Below, piece after piece: positions 21,744 to 32,646 of a stretch of 64,000 nucleotides of DNA (its first letter is position 1; every line of letters starts with the position of its first letter). The stretch covers positions 3,968,001 through 4,032,000 of the forward strand of contig JAUZTG010000029.1 of assembly GCA_030734395.1 (NCBI GenBank). Reading direction: 5' to 3'. The position numbers and the translations under genes are program-made. The notes beneath the pieces are model-generated. The model made no database searches and was not told where the DNA came from. It saw nothing but the letters and a program-made list of their open reading frames with translations. Source of the stretch: Sarocladium kiliense. Its lineage: Eukaryota > Ascomycota > Sordariomycetes > Hypocreales > Sarocladiaceae.

Positions 21744-23066
21744 ATGCCAGTCACCATTCAGGTTGCAAAGCACAATGCTTCTCCCATTCCAGACATGAAG
21801 CAAGAAGCCCGCGACAGTATCAAGACCTCACAAAAGGTGCTCGAGCGACTCTGTCACAAGGACACAAGTGACATCGGCCCTATCTTGAACACGGCCCTCG
21901 GCGCGCAGACCTCACTCCCAGATTCGACGCTCAACGAAATGCAATTCCAAGTCGAAGACCACGGACTGGTTCGTGCAGCGTACTACGCCTACTCCGGACA
22001 CCATAACCTCGTGATCCGCCCGGAGGATATTTGGTTCGCTGTCCTGACGCAGTTCAGCTTCTACGTCAATGCCAACGCCGAGAAGCTGCGATCGTCTTTC
22101 GTCGCGCATAAGGGCAAAAAGGGTCTGGTCCTGCTGGATCCAGGTCAGCCAGACATGGGCCAAATGTGTCGCAACATGACGAAGCTCATTGACGAGAACA
22201 TTGTCGATCCCAAACTCCGAGAGTGGATTCTACCCTCGTTCACGACTACGACTGCGAATGATGAGGTGGTCGCTTCGGTCATCATGATGGGCACGCTTCA
22301 GAAGTACTTCGACTATGTTTTCGACTGCACCGCGTGTGGGATCCCCTCGGTCACGCTGCTTGGCGAGCTGAGCGACTGGGAGGACATTCAGCGCCGCATC
22401 GAAAAGTTGAATGAGTACGGTGTGGAACCTTCGCGGTTCTGCGACTTACTCCGACCAGTGTTGAAGTACATGGTGGCCAGCTTCACAAAGGGTCCCAGCG
22501 ATCTCGGTGTTGTGGACTTCTGGAGTCGGATGATCGATCGCTTCCAAGGCAGCGGAATGGACTATCTGAACGGCTGGATGGTGGCCTTTTGCTTCTGGGA
22601 CGAGCAAGGCAAATGTCTCGCTGAGTCTCTGTACAAAGATCCGAACTCTGGCTATTATACCCCGAGGCCTCTAGAGCCTCTCGGTGTACCTTACCACACA
22701 TTGGACTTCAGTGATGTCCCAGCGGGATTCGTATCTGTACCCGTCGCATATGTCGACCCTGACGAGACAAAGATTGACACAAAGCTACTGGCAGGATTCA
22801 TTGGGTACGAGCAGATAAGTTATGCCACCCACGCTGCCAAAGCGCCTGGGCCTACAGAGGACCAAGGTCGGCGGGACACTCTCAAGCCGCTTACAGGCTG
22901 GTGGATGTATGAAGTCGGGAAGGGTAAGAACACCGGTATGGATCGCATGGAATTCTACAGGCAACGACTCCCAACTTGGTCAGGTGGAGCTTCAACAGGA
23001 TATGTCCAACGCGATGGTCAGACTGTGGAGGTGAAAGAAGGTCTGCCCGAGGATTGGGACCTCTAG
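21744..23066 (+). CDS. DUF4419-domain protein
   Basis: 440 aa in a single exon, starting MPVTIQVAKHNASPIPDMKQ at 21744; the frame is open upstream to 21633 without family-like sequence. The body matches the DUF4419 family. It shows HHNLVIRPEDIWFAVLTQFS, NANAEKLRSSFVAHKGKKGL, WILPSFTTTTANDEVVASVI, MMGTLQKYFDYVFD, CGIPSVTLLGELSDWEDI, and YLNGWMVAFCFWDEQGKCL. The C-terminal part with DVPAGFVSVPVAYVD and LKPLTGWWMYEVG is also typical. The family is widespread in fungi and scattered in other eukaryotes and bacteria. Its biochemical role is unknown as far as I know. No signal peptide or membrane segment is present, so it is probably cytosolic. The gene is intact. Confidence 0.85.
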   Translation: MPVTIQVAKHNASPIPDMKQEARDSIKTSQKVLERLCHKDTSDIGPILNTALGAQTSLPDSTLNEMQFQVEDHGLVRAAYYAYSGHHNLVIRPEDIWFAVLTQFSFYVNANAEKLRSSFVAHKGKKGLVLLDPGQPDMGQMCRNMTKLIDENIVDPKLREWILPSFTTTTANDEVVASVIMMGTLQKYFDYVFDCTACGIPSVTLLGELSDWEDIQRRIEKLNEYGVEPSRFCDLLRPVLKYMVASFTKGPSDLGVVDFWSRMIDRFQGSGMDYLNGWMVAFCFWDEQGKCLAESLYKDPNSGYYTPRPLEPLGVPYHTLDFSDVPAGFVSVPVAYVDPDETKIDTKLLAGFIGYEQISYATHAAKAPGPTEDQGRRDTLKPLTGWWMYEVGKGKNTGMDRMEFYRQRLPTWSGGASTGYVQRDGQTVEVKEGLPEDWDL

Positions 23067-23850
23067 ATCCTTCGGCCAGGCCAACCACAGTTCGAGGCGT
23101 TGCAGGTGAATACTTACCAACGATTCTTGATCGTGCCACCTGTAAGTAGTAGCTCATACCAGAATATAACGGCCCATAGCGACCGACAGATGCATAATAA
23201 TGATAAGCCTTAAGGCGTTCTTGCTTTGACGACCATTTCGCTGGGCCCTATTCCCTCTGCTTTAATCATGTGCAGATCAAGTGTTGCTCCTGATGTGAAC
23301 ATTGACTGAGCGAAACCGTCCCCAGGGCGGCGAGAGCGCTAGAGCCCATTCAGTCTCCAACTGGGGGCAACGGCAAATATCCATCCACCACGCCACCACC
23401 CTCCAACTCCCCCCTCCAGCCCAAGGGGAAGTTTCCCTCCGCTAAGAAGATAAAAACTGCACCTAAGCAAATCAGCAGGGTCCATACATCACAGTCATTG
23501 GACGCCATCCAGACTTGAGTTTGAGGAGCCCCCCGATGGAGCATCCCGAGTGCGGGAAGACCCTGTCAGATGGCCCCCTCACCCCAATCACGCTGTCGCT
23601 GGACTGGTCAAAGGCTGTTTGTCTTACACGCTAACTGGACTTTGGTCGAAAGACAGATATGGACGACTCGACGGCGACGACAGCTGAAGTGCTGGTAGCC
23701 AGACAATTTCATCGGCCTCTTCCTGGTTTGGACTATTGATGCAATGACCATCAGCTCCCCTAATACATCGTCACGTGCAGGCCGCATTACATCCCCCAGC
23801 GACAAAGGTCATCGTCATCAACGCCATCGCAGGGTTGAGTACCGACACAG
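23067..23850. other. Convergent 3' spacer
   Basis: Spacer between the 3' ends of the DUF4419 gene and the broken SET gene. It is pyrimidine-rich around 23370-23430. I see no supported gene. Confidence 0.45.
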
Positions 23851-24850
23851 CTAATCTCTCTTGAACAACCTTCTCTCGAACTCCCGTTCGTCCAACCCCT
23901 TTGGCACCATATCAATATCCGTACTCCAGTCCTTCCCAGCTGCCTCAAACCCATCATCACCAGCCGGATCTTCCACCAATGCCTTCACACTCCTCACCTC
24001 CGGCGTTTCCTCCCCTTCACAAACAACAGCCTCCCTGTATGACCTTTCCGCAAAGATCCTCGCTCTAGCAAGATCGCCGTGGGCAATCGTCACCTGAAAG
24101 GCATCTCAGAATACCCGGGTGGCAAATGTCCCTGAGTAGCCCTTGTACTCGATTTTGAGAATCTGAAGCAGCAGGTGGCAGTCACAAAGGACGTTGAGGG
24201 GCGGCCGAGAGTGCATCTGTGAGATCCGCTGATCAAAGCGTTGGATCGCTAAATAACGAGTGTCACTTGAAATCTGTTCCTCGTCCGGCATTGAACACGC
24301 TTCGCAAGCACACTTGAACGCAAAGTTTCTCTCCAGGATTGCCTGCCGATCTCTTGACGGACCACTGACCTCGTATGAAACACACAATTCCTCGCCCTTC
24401 TTCACAGGCCTGATCACGTAAACTGTCTCAACTTCCTTCTTGCTGTCCCAAGCATGCTGACAATTAGGCCTGCAACTGTGGTTCAACATACAGATGGTTG
24501 CATACACCGCACAACGACCTCCTTCTTGTCCACAGGGATACGCATTTGTGGGAATGATCCCACTAAACGGATAACTCCCAACAAAAGTTGTTCTGTACGG
24601 AGAGGTACTGGCGCTGTTGGGTCTTGGGAAGATCCCTCAGGCGCATTTGAACCCATGTCTCGAGGGCAGCGGGGGAGAGGTCGCGTGGAGTGACGAGGAG
24701 TGGCTTCTCGCGAAGGAGAAGCGTGCCAGGACTGATATCGGTAGATGCAATAAGACACCGCCCTTTCTTAGGGAGGGTGGCTATGGTGAACAATGAGGCT
24801 GTGAGGTTTTCGAGGTTCTCGCTGATTTCGGATACGCTGCCTTGAGACAC
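23851..24850 (-). pseudogene. SET-domain methyltransferase-like gene, broken twice
   Basis: The three parts together match a fungal SET-domain (SMYD-like) protein. The first, from 24850, gives LPKKGRCLIASTDISPGTLL and QYLSVQNNF. The second frame continues VGSYPFSGIIPTNAYPCGQE, then VYATICMLNHSCRPNCQHAW, GEELCVSYEV and the post-SET-like CACEAC. The switch falls at an A4 run (24583-24586; T4 on the coding strand), where one extra base breaks the frame. Later the frame meets TGA at 24106-24108, right inside a region whose downstream continuation DAFQVTIAHGDLARARIFAE is in the same frame and family-like. A 21-bp 'intron' around the stop is too short to be real. Upstream sequence to 25049 is open in another frame and may hold an earlier exon. 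The gene is probably inactive, unless both defects are assembly errors. Confidence 0.7.
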
Positions 24851-25490
24851 CTGTGAGGGGGGATGAGCTGAGGCCTGAACAGGGCCGAATCAGGGCATCA
24901 ACCGCCGAGGATTGAAAGCTATCCTCGTGGACTTCTACCTCTACCGCTTCAACCACCGGGTCACCTCCCTTGCGTGCCATTTTGTCGTTCACCTGATCCC
25001 GTAAAGAGAAGCCTGAGATTCGAGAAGCCGGGTCTCCAGACCGAGCCACCGTGTTTCACTTATAAGCAAACAAGTAACCCATTCACATGCTGCTCGACTC
25101 ACCAAAAGTCTTTGAAGCTATTCATCCTCATAGTCACCAGCCTGGCTTCCTAGCTAGTTATTCACCCACCTTATTGACATTCACTTGAGAGACGCTAGCC
25201 TTAAGACATGCCGCCACATCTGTGGCCGAACACCCTTAGAGCCGTCAATGCACGCACTTACTTAGACGACCAAAAGAGGTGCGAGTAAAGGGTGCAAGCC
25301 ACAGAAGAGATTCCCTTCCAGGGATTTAGATGTGCACAACTTCGCAGGTAGCAGGTAAACGCGAAAGGGCGTCTCAATGAACAAGAAGAGAGAGGTCATG
25401 TACATCGTGAAGTCCTATCTCCGCTAGCTGACAATAAGTATATATAGTCCATGAATCGCCATTCATAACACGTCACGTCATTTCATTGCA
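24851..25490. other. Spacer upstream of the SET pseudogene
   Basis: The part to 25049 is open on the minus strand (a frame with MARKGGDPVVEAVEVEV) and could be a first exon of the SET gene through a GT-AG junction near 24850. The rest, to 25490, shows nothing. Confidence 0.4.
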
Positions 25491-27401
25491 TCACAACCTC
25501 TCCCGCTCATACGCCCCGTCAGAAGGATATCGCCTCCCCATCGGACTCGGCGACCTCTCGTCAGCAAGTCCCGAGCTCCTCCTCTTCTCCTTCCTCAACC
25601 TGTCCCAATCCCTCACGTCCCATTGTGGAAAGTCCCTTTGCCTGTCAATGTCTGCATGACTGCTCGTACGACGCTGGACATCTGGGCGACGCAGATGCTG
25701 CCTATCGCGTCTTCCGCCAGAGTCTCTATCCTCGTCCATGTCGCGGTCTGATTCGCGCATCGGTCGTCCGCGATCGCGGTAGCGCTGTTCGCGATCTCGT
25801 TCCCTGTCCTCCCTGAGGCGACGGCGGCGACGCATCTCGTCTTCACTGGAATCGGCGTCTGATTCGCGGTTGGAATCCAGGTCGGAGTGACTCCTATTGA
25901 GACGAGAACTTTGAAACTCTCTGCTACGGCGGGCGCGTATGGCTTCATTATTATTGTTGTGTGAGTTGGTTCGGGAGCCCGAGCTGTAGCGAGGTCTTTC
26001 GGGTGCTATACCGTTTGGTAGCATGCTTGCCACCTTCTCCCCTATCTTTTCACGTAATGAGCCGCCCCGTGGACTCGGTAGATTATCCTGTCTCCTGCGA
26101 TCATCAGGTCTGAGTTCCGAGCGGTATGAGTGAGAGCGATGCGGTGCTGAGCCAGCGGCTGGAGGAACCATGGGGCCCGATGGCGGCGCTGTGCGGCGGA
26201 TGGATGGTGGTGGCGGTGGGCTCATGTTCCTTCTCTTTGACTTGTGCGGCGGCCCATTATAACCATCTTCTGAAGCATCGGATGAGAATGAGTGTCGTCG
26301 AGGAACGCTGTGTCGTCGACTCGTGGGTGGTCTTTTGGGGAATGTTTCCGCCTTGGGCGGATAGCTATTGTGAGGATAGTCGCCGGGTGGTGAGGGATAC
26401 TCGGACCAGCTTCGCCGCCTCTCTCTTTCGTCCGATGCGTCTTCCCTCCGTAGTCTATCAGTTGATGGCGTAGGTGTACGTTCGCCAGGATGTCTGCCGT
26501 GCTTGGCTGATTGGGCGTGGACGTAAGAGAATGGGATTCCCGAGTACTCCTGGTCTGCAAACCTGGCGCGGCCGGGCGGGCCCTTAGTTGAACCCTTGGA
26601 GTTTGCCCCGTAATGAACATAGGCAAACTTCGGATCAGATCGTTCCTGTGTCTTTGCGCTGACCTCAGCTTCATGCATAAGCGCCTGCCCACAGGCTTTG
26701 TGCCAATGATCAACCTCAGCATCCGTAACCGCTGGGAAGACATCCCTGGGAAGGTTCTTTGGGAATGGCTCGCCTGTCTCTGGGTGTTTCAGATCCCAGT
26801 TCTTAACGGCATACTGAATGTAGGGAACATGCTCCTCAGGCCCTAGAAGGATCTCCACCGATGCCCAGCGTGAAAAGCCGCGAGAAGTGAGAGCGGGTAT
26901 CGAAGGCGGATCGTAGTCGCTTTTGGTGGGCTGTAGAGTGTGTTGACAGCCTGTCTTTTGCCAGGCCATAGAGATAGCTTGGTGGTCGCTATCGACAAAG
27001 AATGCTGACTTGGTCAGTCTGATGCACCAGATTCCATGTCTCAAGGTAGCTCACAGTCATAATCACCACCAACGGCCTTGTAGAAGGCAGCAAGCTTCTG
27101 CGGCGTCAGCTCCTTGACATTTCGATCGCCAATCTCATTAACCTTTCGAGCCTATGTCAGTCACACAGCATAGAATATCGCTTAGGAAGGGCTCTATGCT
27201 CACAATGTGCCTCGCAATAGCACGCAAGAGCGCGTCGCATTGCTGCGTGAGGCGTTTGTCCTCCTCGAACATGTACGAGTACTGCATCGGGGTGGTCGCG
27301 CCAGGCGTGTTCGTTCCCGAGGCAGGCTTAGAATGACCCTCCTTGCTTGAGGGCACCGCTCCAGGAGCAGGCCCATCGGCTGTTGTGGTCGCCGTGACCA
27401 T
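25491..27401 (-). CDS. DUF7514-like protein with long disordered tail
   Basis: Three exons, 27204-27401, 27055-27151 and 25491-27004, join in phase to 602 aa. The N-terminal 65 residues are Thr/Pro/Ala-rich and then helical (MFEEDKRLTQQCDALLRAIA). The conserved domain runs from about residue 67 to 215. It holds ARKVNEIGDRNVKELTPQKL, AAFYKAVGGDYDSFFVDS, PPSIPALTSRGFSRWASVEI, LLGPEEHVPYIQYAVKNWDL, and HPETGEPFPKNLPRDVFP. It matches what I recall as the fungal DUF7514 domain, of unknown function. The C-terminal 350 residues are disordered and extremely rich in Arg, Ser, Asp and Pro, with mixed-charge RD/RE/DR repeats (for example RLREDRERDREQRYRDRGR), a composition common in RNA-processing proteins. 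A nuclear role is only a guess. Confidence 0.78.
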
Positions 27402-28825
27402 GGCGTCTTCTAGCGCGCGACTTCACGCGCGGGGGAAATGTGTCTCACAGCCTTGCGATGTCGATCTCGAAGCAGCGACGACGGGTGTTCTCGGTTTCGC
27501 TCGGGATGGCGGTGTGGCGGGGATGGATCAGACCAAGGAACGCGGGGTTTAGATGATTGGCGATGGTTAGCGACAGCGACGCAAGAGTCGAGTAGGTGGA
27601 GGAAACTCTATGTTGAGGACTCGCGATGCATCAGAAGAGTCAAGACGCGGCAAGCAACGCTGAAGACGGCAGGGTGAGCGGAGCAGCTGGTCGGGCATGG
27701 CCATGTACTGATGGTGTGTGTTGTCGTGGAACTAGAGAGGTACATGTACGAGCACCGTAACCGGGGAAGGTAGAGGTTGCACACCTCTGTGCATGCAGTT
27801 GTGGAGGATTGGGATGACGGAGACGTGGGATGATGCAGTAGCCAGCAACGAGCCAGTCGCAGGCCGGCAGAAAAGATGAGAGCAATCGGTGCTGTTGTGT
27901 TGGTGTTGGTAGGTGGACGATGGCTGGTGGTTGGTGGTTGGCGATGCACGTTAGGGGTGTGACTACGGGAGTAGCACACTGCTGACACGTGCCGCGGGCA
28001 GCCGACCAAGAGATTGTTCTCGGTGTTACTCTGTACCGTAGATCCTATTGGGCCATCGTGCTGCTGGGGAGCCAGACAATGAGGAAAATGCAAACCAGGC
28101 TGTGAACCGTAGGTCCCTCTGCTCTACTGTTCTCGCTGCTGCTGGCACAGGCCAGTCAGCCACACCGGTACTTTAGTGAAGCCTAGGTGGCTAAAGCTGA
28201 GAGCTTGGCCGCATACGAAAGCCTGCTGATGGGTGGTGAGGCATCCGGGACGGGCCATGCCTTGCTAGAAGCGGGGCAGAGGGCTAACCGTGGGACGATG
28301 GCTCAAGCAGCTGCATGATAGAGTCATGATTGTTTGCCTGTTCATGCCTCCTCTCCGCCGATCTGCCAGGCAGTGAAGCTGGAAAGACTACGTGACACAA
28401 GGCTACTGTGATGTCATCTGCGCTGCTACAGTGGACTCGGTGCCTGGCTGCGTCCTCTCTTAGCGGCTGCGGGAGCCTTAGCAAGCCACTCTGAGTCCCC
28501 TAAGACCCCTCCTCAGCCCGCCCCTAGTGTCCACTAACGGAGGCACCAATGACTCGTCTGACAACGCGGGGTGCCCCTCGTTCGACCTCTTGCCAATCAC
28601 TGCCGCGAGATCTTCAGACCCACACTGAGGCTCACTTTAGGGTAGCGAGACTTGCCAATGCTGCCACTTGTTCCTCATCCAACCGCGCCACGACGCGTCG
28701 TCGCATTTCTTTTCTTTTTTCTTCTTTCACATCGTCATCCCTCAACACCACCCGACACCACCTAACAGCACGACAACACTTGCCCGTCCAATCGTCCGCT
28801 CGCCTCCGCGCCACCTGCAGCAGCC
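27402..28825. other. Divergent spacer, DUF7514-like gene / MPDU1-like gene
   Basis: 1.4 kb with no supported gene. Overlapping frames on both strands at 27608-28093 look random. A pyrimidine-rich leader-like stretch (28690-28780, TTTTC/TTC runs and CACCACC) precedes the MPDU1-like start and fits a transcription start region. Confidence 0.5.
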
Positions 28826-29742
28826 ATGGACGCCCTACGCTCCGCTATTCAACCCATCACCCACAACCTTCCGGTTCCGATTCGCGACCTTGGCCTCAGT
28901 CTCCTCGGTGACCAGTGCTACACTAAACTTATCCTCAATGTCGATCTCGCCCACCAGGAGTGCCTGAAGCTTGCCGTCTCAAAGGGCCTCGGCATTGGCA
29001 TCATCGCCGCTTCGTCCGTCGTCAAGGTCCCCCAGATCATCAAGCTCTCTCGCTCCCAATCTGCAGAGGGCCTCAGCTTCCTGTCCTACCTGCTCGAGAC
29101 CATCGCCTACACCATCAGCCTCGCCTACAATGTCCGCAGCAACTTCCCCTTCAGCACTTTTGGCGAGACCGTCTTCATCGTGGTGCAGAATGTGGTCATC
29201 ACATTCATGATCCTGAAGTACAGCAAGCGTGAAGGTGCCGCCTTCATCTTCCTCGGCACCCTCCTTGCGATTGTCCCTGCGCTCTTCATCAAGGACCTTG
29301 TCCCCATGGAGATCCTGAGCTACCTACAGGCTGGTGCCGGCGCCCTCGGTGTCGCTGCGAAGGTGCCCCAGATCGCCACTGTCTTCAGCGAGGGCACCAC
29401 TGGCCAGCTCTCCGCCTTTGCCGTATGTAATCCCCATCTAAGTGCGTGTGAGAGAAAACATTCCAGCTAACGCACGCATTCCAGGTCTTCAACTACCTCG
29501 CCGGCTCGCTCTCCCGCATCTTCACAACCCTCCAAGAGGTCGACGACAAGCTGATTCTCTATGGTTTCGTTTCTGGCTTTGCACTCAATCTCGTCCTTGC
29601 TCTTCAGATGATTTACTACTGGAATGCTCCCTCGGCTAAGGCTAAGGGTAAGCGCAAGGAGGCGCCCGTCAAGGCCGTCGAGTCCTCTGCCACCACGACT
29701 GCGACTCCGAAGAAGGGTCCTACTACACGCCGTCGCGGTTAG
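28826..29742 (+). CDS. MPDU1-like PQ-loop membrane protein
   Basis: Two exons, 28826-29422 and 29485-29742, join in phase to 284 aa. It carries two PQ-loop repeats: AASSVVKVPQIIKLSRSQSA with EGLSFLSYLLE, and GVAAKVPQIATVFSEGTTG with QLSAFAVFNYLAGS. About seven hydrophobic helices follow the layout of the mannose-P-dolichol utilization defect 1 (MPDU1/SL15) family, including TVFIVVQNVVITFMILKY and FIFLGTLLAIVPALF. MPDU1 is needed for use of dolichol-phosphate sugars in ER glycosylation in animals. In fungi the role is inferred. The C-terminus is Lys/Ala/Thr-rich and cytosolic (KAKGKRKEAPVKAVE ... TTRRRG). The start at 28826 is in a CAGCCATGG context. Confidence 0.9.
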
Positions 29743-30017
29743 GCATCCTCGGCTACAACAGCAGGACACTTATCATATTTTAATCAACTTTTTCTACCCT
29801 TCAAACTCGGGAATTAACATTGCACATATCAGGTCATCCATTTGAATGTATCATTGCTCATTGTAGCTAAAGCGAGATTCAACCAAGCCGCCCATTCCGC
29901 CGTTGAACGCCAGGCCCCGGGAACGCCAGAAGAGAAAGAGAAACCCAAAACCCAATTCCTCCCATTCATATACACCGTGAATCTCCCATGCCTTCACAAT
30001 CCCGCCCATTCTCAATC

Positions 30018-30746
30018 CTACGCCAGCTGCATTGCTCCATCGGAGCAGCCAATAGACCCTACCTCCCAATGTCTCCTCCCCGCGCATTGCAAACACCTCT
30101 TCTCCTCGCCCAAATTGCTCACGGAGCAGCTAAAGCAGACCTGCTTCCCACAAGCACCACAAGCGTGTGCACGGGATCCTGAGCCATCCACACCCATCAT
30201 GCCGTCATCCAGCGAAGCACCACAGTCTTCGCAGCCGGTGCTAAGCTGTTGTGTCTGAGAAACGGCCATGTTTGCGGTAGGCGGTTTCGGCGCTGAGGCG
30301 ATGTTCCAGAAGCGGTGGAGGGAGTTTTGGGTGTTGGTGGGTGCGGAAGGGAGGCATTCTTGAGGTTCCGATGGTAGCATGGTCGGCGATTCGTGTTGCT
30401 GGTGTTGCTGCTGCGCCGAGAAGAGAAGATTCAACGTCCGTTCTTTCCAAATAGACAAATTAGCCTCTCAATCCCCCTTCTAAAAACGGATGCTGTCCTT
30501 CGCGATCAACTTACGGTGAACCAACTCCTCAGATGGTCTGCCATCGCGGAAGCGCTTCATCGTCCGGCTGTTCAGGTGGCTTGGTGCAGCAAAAAGATTT
30601 CGAGAAACATTGCTGCTGTCCCAGAATATGGGCGCTTGCGTCGTAGCTGTCGGTGGTGAGGAGAAGGAGAAGGCGGAGGAGCAGGTTGATGAAGCGGAAG
30701 GGGATGAGCAGAGCTCTGAGGCGGAACGCTTGCGCTTGAGGACCAT
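30018..30746 (-). CDS. Small protein with C-terminal CxxC cluster, unknown function
   Basis: Two exons, 30515-30746 and 30018-30442, join in phase to 218 aa. It begins MVLKRKRSASELCSSPSAS and contains RTMKRFRDGRPSEELVHQRT across the splice junction, followed by LNLLFSAQQQHQQHESP and SLHRFWNIA. The C-terminus holds four paired cysteines in a zinc-ribbon-like arrangement: CEDCGASL, CGACGKQVCFSCSVSNLGEE and CLQCAGR. These could bind one or two zinc ions. I have the impression of similar ascomycete proteins with the RTMKRFRD...FWN...CxxC layout, but no family name or function. The basic N-terminus suggests a nuclear location. Confidence 0.78.
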
Positions 30747-31367
30747 GGTGATGATGTGATATGTGTGCGGTATGATTTCTTCCGTTTAATTGATTATGAA
30801 TGTGTCCGTTTTCAAGAATGCTGGGGGCGACGTTCTGTCAGGTTGGTTTGGAGCGTTGGGAAATCCTTGGATCCTGGAAGTGGGAGGTGGAAGAGCAGTG
30901 ATGAAGGAAGTGGTGGGAGGAGGCTGGATGTACGGTCGAGGCGCGTTGTCGCGTAAAGCGCTGCGCGTGTTACCCCACAGTGCCACTTACACGCTGGGTC
31001 GGGCTACCCTGTATTTTAGCATCACCATCGCAACAAAGAGCTTACACGGTGCAAAACTAATTGGTTTAATCTGTTCGAATCTTCAAGATACATTCTTCAT
31101 GAGGAGCGGTGCATTCGTTTATGTAAGGCTCCAGAGTTCGGTTGTTGAGGCGGCCGAGCACTCGATTGTTGGACAACTAGGTAGATTGATTCTGTTGGAA
31201 CGAGGTAGAGATTACGTGCCGCCTGAAGCACTGCATGCACGTACATTAACTTGGGTCGCGCAATACGAAAAGATACCAAAGACGAGATGACCCTAGTAGA
31301 ATGCAAGCACAGGTTTCTCCAGCAACTAGCCCATGCTGCGAAGCATCCCAATGTGGACTTGCCATCC
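30747..31367. other. Spacer upstream of the CxxC protein gene
   Basis: Lies between the unidentified microexon gene's stop and the CxxC protein start, both on the minus strand. The frame at 30790-31290 (plus) has no recognisable product. Confidence 0.45.
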
Positions 31368-32646
31368 TCAGTACTTCATTGCAGTTTTCTTCGGGTTCTG
31401 CTCAATGACCTTGGAGTACGCAGAGCGACTGTTGGTCGAGCGCTTGTGTTTCTTGCCCGATGACACGTCCAGCTGGAAGCAGTCCTCATCCACGTCGTCA
31501 GCACATAGAGGCTTGGTCGTCTTGGTACCCATATCACACCAGATACCATCCTTGAGCGAAACGAAATCAGGACCGTAAGAGTTCTTATCGCTGCAAATGT
31601 CCAGAGCAGAGAAGCGATCGCTGTTTGATACAACCAGACGGGTCTCGTTGACAGACTTGCCGATGGGCTGCCCAGCACTTCGGGCCACACGTCGTCCCCA
31701 GTTCGGTGTCGAGAATTCCTGCGTGTTCATGTTATCGCACCATTCGTTCCAGAAGTCTTCGTCTGAAAGGGCATTCGCTTCTTCAGGAATGGAGGGGTCA
31801 CGGCCGTTGAAGGCGCGGAAGTCAACGGTGAAGGCGTCGGCAAGGTTCTCCAGACCGTCTTCGGCTGCCTGGGAGTTGATCCATGTGCAGGCCGTCTCGT
31901 AATTGTTGTCATCGACGATGATGCCTGAGGGATACCAGGCAACACCGCAAGCTGCACCATTGTCACCGATCCAGGCGCGTCGCTGCTGGTCGGGCCAGAC
32001 CACTGTGAGGGATGAGATGCAGATTGGGTCTGTGTGGACAGATATCACGCCAGCTACAAGACCACGGTCAGTGAAATGACCCACGAAAGCGGTTTGTTCT
32101 GAAAGGTTGAGAAGGTACTGGGTCTTCCCGTGTAATGTTTCGACATACCTGCAACAGCTTGTTGACTAAAGACAGTTAGCCAAGATCATTCAGGTTGAAA
32201 GACATCATGTGAACATACCCCGAGCCAGTCCCAATCTCGAGCGTTTTGAAAGCGCCGCTGCCGATCTCTGTCAAGATCATATCGGCACCTGCCGTTTCGC
32301 CAATTTGCTCAAGGTTGTTATTGAAAAGTACAACCAAAGGGTATTGACCTCCAGCGCCTTCTAGCGGACTCTCTGGACAGTCCGAACATGTGGTGCCGTC
32401 CAGGCCGACTTGAACAGTGACCATGCAGTTGCCACGTTCGGCGGCAGCGGCCGGGTCGGGGATCATGAAGTCAAACAAGGTGGCGAGGCCACTGGCTCCG
32501 CCAATGAGGCTCAGAAGACCATTGATGGCAGCCATGATGGAGCAAGGGGTCTCAGGAATAAGCTTGGTGGAATATGAGTTCTCAAAACCTGATGTGACTA
32601 TTGTAGTCTTAGAGGTGCCTGGTGCCACTTGGAAGAGAGCCAACAT
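31368..32646 (-). CDS. Unidentified protein with 17-nt microexon
   Basis: Three exons, 32219-32646, 32149-32165 and 31368-32098, join in phase to 391 aa. The 17-nt middle exon codes for QQAVA. The N-terminus (MLALFQVAPGTSKTTIVTSG) is not a clear signal peptide. Features include IMAAINGLLSLIGGASGLAT (hydrophobic, about residues 37-56), CMVTVQVGLDGTTCSDCPES, TAFVGHFTDRGLVAGVISVH and RRAWIGDNGAACGVAWYPSG. The second half holds CTWINSQAAEDGLENL and SDEDFWNEWCDNM. It has eleven or more cysteines, which would suit a secreted or lumenal protein. The end is basic (SSGKKHKRSTNSRSAYSK). I know no family for it and give it no function. Confidence 0.72.

Noticed and set aside
24094..24114. 21-bp GT-AG segment around the in-frame stop in the SET gene
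   Set aside because: Far shorter than the 49-114 bp introns found elsewhere in the window, and removing it deletes family-like residues, so a nonsense change is more likely.
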